Assembly (NCBI GenBank): GCA_022572905.1
Contig: JACZUZ010000024.1
Span: 1 to 11,202, forward strand
Direction: 5' to 3'
DNA length: 11,202 nt
Source of the DNA: Candidatus Zixiibacteriota bacterium
Lineage (GTDB): Bacteria > Zixibacteria > MSB-5A5 > GN15 > JACZUZ01
Shown here: positions 7,699 to 11,202 of the stretch, piece after piece
Layout of the letters: every line of letters begins with the position of its first letter
Numbering within the stretch: position 1 is the first letter of the stretch
Notes under the pieces: model-generated
Told to the model about the DNA's origin: nothing
The model's database searches: none
The model's input: only the letters and a program-made list of their open reading frames with translations
Translations under genes and position numbers: made by a program

Positions 7699-7715
7699 AG
7701 CGCTTCTCAAGCGCT
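7699..7715 (-). other. Perfect hairpin overlapping the csrA stop codon
   Basis: AGCGCTT-GAG-AAGCGCT on the minus strand is a 7-bp perfect stem with a 3-base loop. It covers two bases of the csrA TAG and the bases after it. No T-run follows, so it is not a standard intrinsic terminator. It may protect the csrA 3' end, pause RNA polymerase or mark a processing point. Confidence 0.5.
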
Positions 7716-8019
7716 ACCTATCATCGCGACGTTTACGTCTGCTTACATTTTTCAGTTTTATTTGCGTTTTATCGTTGTGCTTTCCAATTATTTTCCCTTT
7801 GAGAGATTGCATCATATTAATCAGATCACTTTTGATATTTTTTGCGGCTTTGCGATTTTCTTCCTGTATCTTGACATATATTTCTTCGCGATGAACGACG
7901 ACATCTTGCGGAGCCTCAATCCCTATTCTTACCTGACGTCCGTATACACCAAGAACGGTGATCTTGATCTGATCCCCGATTGTGATTGATTCGCCTAACT
8001 TCCGTGTTAATATCAGCAC
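7714..8019 (-). CDS. csrA: CsrA, post-transcriptional regulator, with C-terminal extension (101 aa)
   Basis: CsrA is a dimeric RNA-binding protein that blocks ribosome access at GGA sites in mRNA leaders. I place the start at the GTG at 8019, giving [16 protein letters not shown], the family's invariant N-terminus; AGGGAAGG lies just upstream. An ATG at 8073 would add 18 residues that no CsrA has. The RNA-contacting residues Leu4, Arg6, Val42 and Arg44 (VHREEIY) are present. QEENRKAAK (52-60) contains Asn55, the residue implicated in FliW sensitivity in Bacillus subtilis. CsrA proteins are usually about 60-75 residues; here about 40 extra residues follow (61-101), rich in Lys and Arg and ending SRRKRRDDR. 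The gene is 85 bases after flgK and shares an operon with its antagonist fliW, so repression of flagellar mRNAs is the likely job. Confidence 0.95.
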   Translation of the reverse strand: MLILTRKLGESITIGDQIKITVLGVYGRQVRIGIEAPQDVVVHREEIYVKIQEENRKAAKNIKSDLINMMQSLKGKIIGKHNDKTQIKLKNVSRRKRRDDR

Positions 8020-8023
8020 AACA

Positions 8024-8032
8024 CCTTCCCTG
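8024..8032 (-). promoter_or_regulatory. csrA ribosome-binding site with a CsrA-like GGA motif
   Basis: On the minus strand this reads CAGGGAAGG just ahead of the csrA GTG. It decides the start of csrA. The CAGGGA part fits the CARGGA core of the CsrA consensus and a G follows at the expected offset; another GGA (in TTGGAAAGG) lies further upstream. Autorepression by CsrA is therefore possible, with the caution that Shine-Dalgarno sequences are GGA-rich by nature. Confidence 0.4.
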
Positions 8033-8104
8033 GCGCTAGCCTTTCCAATGATTACCCCGCCCGCACAAAACATTCATCTGTGCGTCGTGCGTGGTATTCG
8101 TTAA

Positions 8105-9514
8105 TTATCTTCCAACGATGCCCATGCCATTTATTATAGTGTCATACGCCTGGTCAACGGTTGTTATTACCCTCGCCGCCGCTTCGTATGCGCGCTGGGC
8201 TCTGATTAGATTCGTCATTTCCTCGTCAAGCGAAACACCCTGGACCGATTGTCGGGCGTTGTCAATTTGCTGAACCACCAATTCAAAATTGGATCGCAAT
8301 CTATTCGCCTCCTGAGCCGCGATTCCAACATCTCCGACAAGAGAGCCATAGAAATCACTAAATGAAATTGAATTGTTATTCATCAGCCGTCCATCCCGTA
8401 AAGCAGTCATGGCAAGCGCGTTTGAGGCGTCTCCCGGCTCACCTGATTGTGATGCCGCGATAAGAGTTGGGTCATTCAATACGGCTAGATTAATTGATAT
8501 AGTCGCGGCGCTGATAGAAGTAGAATTGAAGAAATCATTTCCCGTCGGAGCGGTTGTTAATCCTGCGCTAGCTAGACCGAATCCCGCCCTGTGCACGGCG
8601 TTTACTTGTGTGGCAATTGTTTGCGCAAGTTCATCAAGCCTGGACAAATAAGAGGGAATAACTTTGTCCCGTGTTTCAACTAATCCTCGAAGTTCGCCAT
8701 TAATGTTCTTGATGACAACCGGTGAACCCTGAAGTACCAGCTCACTGAGCGAACTTCCATTTACTATTTTTGTGTCCGTTCCTATTTTGTAGCTAATATT
8801 GCGGTCAACCAATGTCATGCTTCCGATATAGACTCGCGCGGCGCCGCCCGCTTCTTCGACAACGTTTACATCCACGAGCGTCGAGAGCTCATCAATTAAT
8901 AAGTCTCGACGGTCCCGTAGGTCGTTAGCGCTGGACCCACCAAGTTCAGTGCGAGATATTTCTGTATTCAGCGACGCCACCCCCGACGTTAGTCGGTTAA
9001 TATCCTGAACTCGGATGGTCAGATCTCTATCGACCGAATCTTTTAGAGCGTTTAGCTGATTCGAAAGCTGATGAAATTCGCTAACCAGGATACTCGCTTT
9101 GGAAATCAAATCATTTCTGTTTGTCGAAGACTCCGGAGCGTTCGCCAACTGCGACCAGGAATTCCAGAAATTATCCATGTGTCCCCGGAGAGAATCATCC
9201 GACGGCTCGTTAAACATCGTTTCAATCTGCCCGAGAATTTTCTCGCGATATGTCCACTTCCCCAGTGATTTGTTTTCCTCTCTCCACTGAGTACCCAGAA
9301 AAAGATCGCGTATGTGTCTAATATCCGAAACTTGCACCCCCGTCCCCACGGCTCCGAGAATTGTCTTAAGTGGATCTGTTGAGCTCAATCCCACTCGCTG
9401 ACGAGTGTAGCCAGGAGTGTCTACATTGGCGATATTGTGACCTATCGTATTCAGTGTAAGCTGTTGCGTTAAGAGCGCGCGACGACCGACTTCGAGAATC
9501 TGTGCTAGCCCCAT
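8105..9514 (-). CDS. flgK: FlgK, hook-filament junction protein 1
   Basis: FlgK (HAP1) forms the first junction ring on the tip of the hook and is exported with FlgN as chaperone. At 469 residues it has ordinary FlgK length. The N-terminal D0 motif LNTIGHNIANVDTPGYTRQR (21-40) is the conserved rod/hook/HAP signature. QINRLTSGVASLN-like heptads at about 165-185 and DLRDRRDLLIDELS (about 200-213) are typical FlgK D1 features. The C-terminus (423-469) carries GVSLDEEMTNLIRAQRAYEA and VDQAYDTIING, the matching D0 helix. The start ATG at 9514 follows the flgN stop by two bases, with GGAGAG seven bases upstream inside flgN, so the two genes are almost certainly cotranslated. No enlargement like that of FlgL is seen. 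Confidence 0.96.
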   Translation of the reverse strand: MGLAQILEVGRRALLTQQLTLNTIGHNIANVDTPGYTRQRVGLSSTDPLKTILGAVGTGVQVSDIRHIRDLFLGTQWREENKSLGKWTYREKILGQIETMFNEPSDDSLRGHMDNFWNSWSQLANAPESSTNRNDLISKASILVSEFHQLSNQLNALKDSVDRDLTIRVQDINRLTSGVASLNTEISRTELGGSSANDLRDRRDLLIDELSTLVDVNVVEEAGGAARVYIGSMTLVDRNISYKIGTDTKIVNGSSLSELVLQGSPVVIKNINGELRGLVETRDKVIPSYLSRLDELAQTIATQVNAVHRAGFGLASAGLTTAPTGNDFFNSTSISAATISINLAVLNDPTLIAASQSGEPGDASNALAMTALRDGRLMNNNSISFSDFYGSLVGDVGIAAQEANRLRSNFELVVQQIDNARQSVQGVSLDEEMTNLIRAQRAYEAAARVITTVDQAYDTIINGMGIVGR

Positions 9515-9516
9515 CT

Positions 9517-10047
9517 TTAGACTCTCCGATCCAGAGTAAGACTCATTTGATTTTGGTTCGCGATAGTGTTTTGGGCTGTCTTCGCAGGAGAATATGCGGC
9601 CCCATCAACACTCGAAATTCCGGCGCGATTTATCAGTCGAATAGTATCAATTACGATTTGTCGTGATTTATCCAGTAGAAATTTGTTTTGATCTCGCGCT
9701 GTTTCGATTCTTTCATTTATCTCAGTTATTTCTTTGCGCAGAGATTCCAGACGAGAGCCATCTTGAATTGAAATCATTTCAAGCAGACGAGATACGTTTA
9801 CGTCGCCTTTGATGTTGTTCCTTGCTGTTAATTCTTCTACCAGAGATTTTCGGCGCCGATCAAGGATTTTACTTTCGGTCAATTTCTCACGCTGTTTTTC
9901 GGTGACAGCGTTCAGACCCTCTATATCATTAGCTACAATCATTCCCTTCTGCTCTTCCAGAAGATCAAAGTAAGACTCAAATATGGAAGCCTCTTTAACG
10001 AGTGTCTCGATCAACTCATCTACGTTTGGTGATGTCTTCGCTGTCAT
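9517..10047 (-). CDS. flgN: FlgN-type export chaperone for FlgK and FlgL
   Basis: FlgN proteins are cytoplasmic helical chaperones that deliver the junction proteins FlgK and FlgL to the flagellar export gate. The 176 residues are almost wholly helical and charged. Residues 8-75 hold the typical N-terminal helical hairpin (LIETLVKEASIFESYFDLLEEQ, written here as 12-33 in part, then NDIEGLNAVTEKQREKL at 40-56 and ILDRRRKSLVEEL). Residues 90-142 form a second long coiled-coil-like pair ending IDTIRLINRAG. The tail (150-176) is Asn/Gln rich and likely the substrate-binding part. Sequence conservation in this family is low, so the call rests on helical pattern plus its place directly before flgK. 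The ATG at 10047 has no clear Shine-Dalgarno and is the only sensible start before an upstream in-frame TGA. Confidence 0.9.
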   Translation of the reverse strand: MTAKTSPNVDELIETLVKEASIFESYFDLLEEQKGMIVANDIEGLNAVTEKQREKLTESKILDRRRKSLVEELTARNNIKGDVNVSRLLEMISIQDGSRLESLRKEITEINERIETARDQNKFLLDKSRQIVIDTIRLINRAGISSVDGAAYSPAKTAQNTIANQNQMSLTLDRRV

Positions 10048-10193
10048 TTGTGGAATGCGGTTTACATAAATCGCGATCTTCTGAATTTCATGTCACGATT
10101 TAATGAACGCCAGTTATTGTTATTTGTGTTAGACGGCCGAAACGGCCTGTGGTGGACCTACCTCCTGTTTGATCCTGTTCAATCAAATTCCTT
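10048..10193 (-). other. Leader of the sigma-28 transcript: hairpin, orphan AGGAGG and possible leader peptide
   Basis: If the sigma-28 promoter fires near 10193, flgN has a leader of about 145 bases. It contains AGGAGG at 10161-10166, a perfect Shine-Dalgarno with no ATG, GTG or TTG in range after it. A GC-only 5-bp hairpin, GGCCG-TTT-CGGCC, is at 10135-10147; no T-run follows. A possible 17-codon leader frame starts at TTG 10182, six bases after AAGGA, and ends at 10129, spanning both elements. Two ACAGGA copies lie 11 bases apart (near 10165-10180). The flgN start itself has no Shine-Dalgarno. What the leader does cannot be told from sequence. Confidence 0.35.
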
Positions 10194-10199
10194 TTTATG

Positions 10200-10226
10200 T
10201 TTTCGGCCCCGCAGTGATTCACTTTA
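10200..10226 (-). promoter_or_regulatory. Sigma-28 (FliA) promoter upstream of flgN
   Basis: On the minus strand TAAA (10226-10223), exactly 15 bases, then GCCGAAAA (10207-10200). The enterobacterial sigma-28 consensus is TAAA-N15-GCCGATAA, so this matches with correct spacing and one mismatch in the -10 box. It lies in the gap after flgJ, the only large gap in the cluster, and faces flgN-flgK-csrA-flgL-fliW, the late flagellar genes that sigma-28 controls in known systems. The start of transcription should be near 10193. Confidence 0.8.
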
Positions 10227-10241
10227 GGCCCCGCTGAAACT

Positions 10242-10682
10242 TCACTCTTCAGGTAGACTATTCTTTCGCAAGGACCCTGAATCTTGCCTCGTACTATGCG
10301 AGCTTCTTTCCATAATCGTTATGTCTGCCTTCTCCGAATTTCCGTCGCTGAACTGGGCGTTGAGTTTTTTGACAAGATTATTATAGAGAATATCACCCAG
10401 TCCGTTTCTGGATTTCCTGGCTACAATCTGTCCGAGCTCCTGATCAAAAAGCGTTTCGAATGTTTCTTTACCCATATCCCCGCCAACTATAGAATTATCA
10501 GACTCGCTCTTGGGGATGGTTGATCTCATTGACTTGAGCATTTGTGTCATAAAGAAGGCCTCGAAATCCTGGGTCGCCTTTTTTAAACGGATTTTTTCCC
10601 GAGCCAAGGGATCAATCTGCTTTTTATCCGCCTGGTTTATATCAAAGGGAGCAGGCGCGCCAATTCTTGTTAGTGATGACAT
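10242..10682 (-). CDS. flgJ: FlgJ-type rod-binding protein, single domain without muramidase
   Basis: A rod-capping protein of the FlgJ N-terminal (Rod-binding, PF10135) type, thought to scaffold assembly of the flagellar rod in the periplasm. ATQDFEAFFMTQMLKSMRST (36-55) is the family signature, followed by IVGGDMGKETFETLFDQEL (65-83) and a final helix NGLGDILYNNLVKKL (93-107). The 146 residues lack the peptidoglycan-hydrolase domain of enterobacterial FlgJ, as is common outside the gammaproteobacteria. Residues 108-146 form an extra polar tail, Ser/Arg rich and probably disordered. The ATG at 10682 lies 10 bases after the flgI stop, with AGGG nine bases upstream. Its neighbours make the flgI-flgJ order seen in many flagellar operons. 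Confidence 0.93.
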   Translation of the reverse strand: MSSLTRIGAPAPFDINQADKKQIDPLAREKIRLKKATQDFEAFFMTQMLKSMRSTIPKSESDNSIVGGDMGKETFETLFDQELGQIVARKSRNGLGDILYNNLVKKLNAQFSDGNSEKADITIMERSSHSTRQDSGSLRKNSLPEE

Positions 10683-10692
10683 CGGATTAGCC

Positions 10693-11202
10693 CTAAAGGA
10701 TTACGAGCTCTCCCCTCAGCGCTCCAGCCTGTTTTAAGGCCTGGAAAATCGCTATTATATCTCGAGGCGTTGCGCCTATCGCGTTCAAGGCTTGCGCCAA
10801 ATCCGCAATCGAGACCGTTTCCTCAATGTGAATTACATGGGCCAGATCGTCGTCAATAGAAATTCTCGACTCCGAAGTCACCACTGTTTCGCCGAATGAA
10901 AATGGCGCTGGCTGTGAAATTACCGGAGACGCTTCTATACTGACAGTGATAGTGCCGTGAGCTATCGCAACAGGACCTATGGAGACATGCTCACCGGCTA
11001 CGATTGTGCCGGTTTTTTCGTTCATAATCACACGCGCCGTTGCATCTGGATTTATCCTAAGCTGACCCACTTCCGAAATAAATTTCACGCGTTCATTTGC
11101 GGCGCTGAGTGAGTCAGGGAGAGCAATCCGAATATTGGCGTCATCCATAGGATAGGCTGTTCTTCCATAGACATTATTAATTTTTGAGACAATTCGAGAA
11201 GC
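10693..11202 (-). CDS. flgI: FlgI, flagellar P-ring protein, C-terminal 169 residues (start beyond window)
   Basis: FlgI forms the P-ring bushing around the rod at the peptidoglycan layer, so a diderm envelope is implied. The frame is open to the last base of the window, well upstream of the first internal ATG (11148), so this is the C-terminal part of a protein usually near 370 residues. Visible landmarks are ASRIVSKINNVYG at the edge, VIMNEKTGTIVAGEHVSIGP, then VAIAHGTITVSIE, and the closing helix AIFQALKQAGALRGELVIL, all strongly FlgI-like. It would carry a signal peptide at its missing N-terminus. It precedes flgJ by 10 bases and is probably cotranscribed with it from a promoter outside the window. 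Confidence 0.96.
   Translation of the reverse strand, partial: ASRIVSKINNVYGRTAYPMDDANIRIALPDSLSAANERVKFISEVGQLRINPDATARVIMNEKTGTIVAGEHVSIGPVAIAHGTITVSIEASPVISQPAPFSFGETVVTSESRISIDDDLAHVIHIEETVSIADLAQALNAIGATPRDIIAIFQALKQAGALRGELVIL

Noticed and set aside
8020..8073. N-terminal extension of csrA to an ATG at 8073
   Set aside because: It adds 18 residues before the invariant MLILTRK start and has no ribosome-binding site; the GTG at 8019 has one and gives the family N-terminus.
10135..10147. The GGCCG-TTT-CGGCC hairpin as a terminator after flgJ
   Set aside because: No T-run follows, the stem is only five pairs, and it lies downstream of the sigma-28 promoter, so it belongs to the flgN leader.
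10100..10318. A 72-codon open frame on the minus strand overlapping the flgJ tail and the gap
   Set aside because: It has no credible start codon with a ribosome-binding site, crosses the sigma-28 promoter, and the translation resembles no known protein. It could reflect a frameshifted flgJ tail, but nothing shows that.

Overview
The window looks like a piece of a bacterial chromosome carrying the distal part of a flagellar operon, followed by surface-glycan genes. Every convincing gene lies on the minus strand, so transcription runs from high to low coordinates. A P-ring protein (FlgI) implies a diderm cell. The FliW-CsrA pair argues against the gamma- and betaproteobacteria, where FliW is not typical. 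Deltaproteobacteria-like, Nitrospirota-like or candidate phyla such as Zixibacteria are possible hosts, but this is a guess from gene content and the sequence alone does not fix the phylum.

Layout in transcription order: the C-terminal half of flgI (11202-10693); a single-domain rod-binding flgJ (10682-10242); a 194-base gap with a very good sigma-28 promoter (10226-10200) and a structured leader; flgN (10047-9517), the chaperone for the hook-filament junction proteins; flgK (9514-8105); csrA starting at an internal GTG (8019-7714); a small unrecognised gene (7639-7448); an unusually long flgL (7363-5426); and fliW (5386-4907). A glycan cassette follows: a 1179-residue protein with TPR repeats and three apparent glycosyltransferase modules (4895-1356), a class I SAM methyltransferase (1318-743), and the N-terminal 232 residues of an NAD-dependent sugar epimerase/dehydratase that leaves the window at base 1. 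Gaps are short (2 to 85 bases), apart from the promoter gap and the roughly 74-base csrA-to-small-gene gap.

How the parts fit: the sigma-28 promoter splits the cluster into basal-body genes (flgI, flgJ) and late genes (flgN onward), as expected for the flagellar hierarchy. FlgN would escort FlgK and FlgL to the export gate. FliW would antagonise CsrA, coupling translation of flagellar mRNAs to flagellin export. CsrA here keeps its RNA-binding residues and the Asn55 linked to FliW binding in Bacillus. GGA motifs resembling CsrA sites lie on the ribosome-binding sites of fliW, csrA and flgL, suggesting feedback. The glycan genes close behind fliW may serve flagellin glycosylation, which is inference from position.

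No tRNA, rRNA, CRISPR array, insertion sequence or attachment site was seen. The points most worth a second look are the three-module glycosyltransferase, the expanded FlgL, the extended CsrA with its candidate autoregulatory sites, the small gene between csrA and flgL, and the structured sigma-28 leader.
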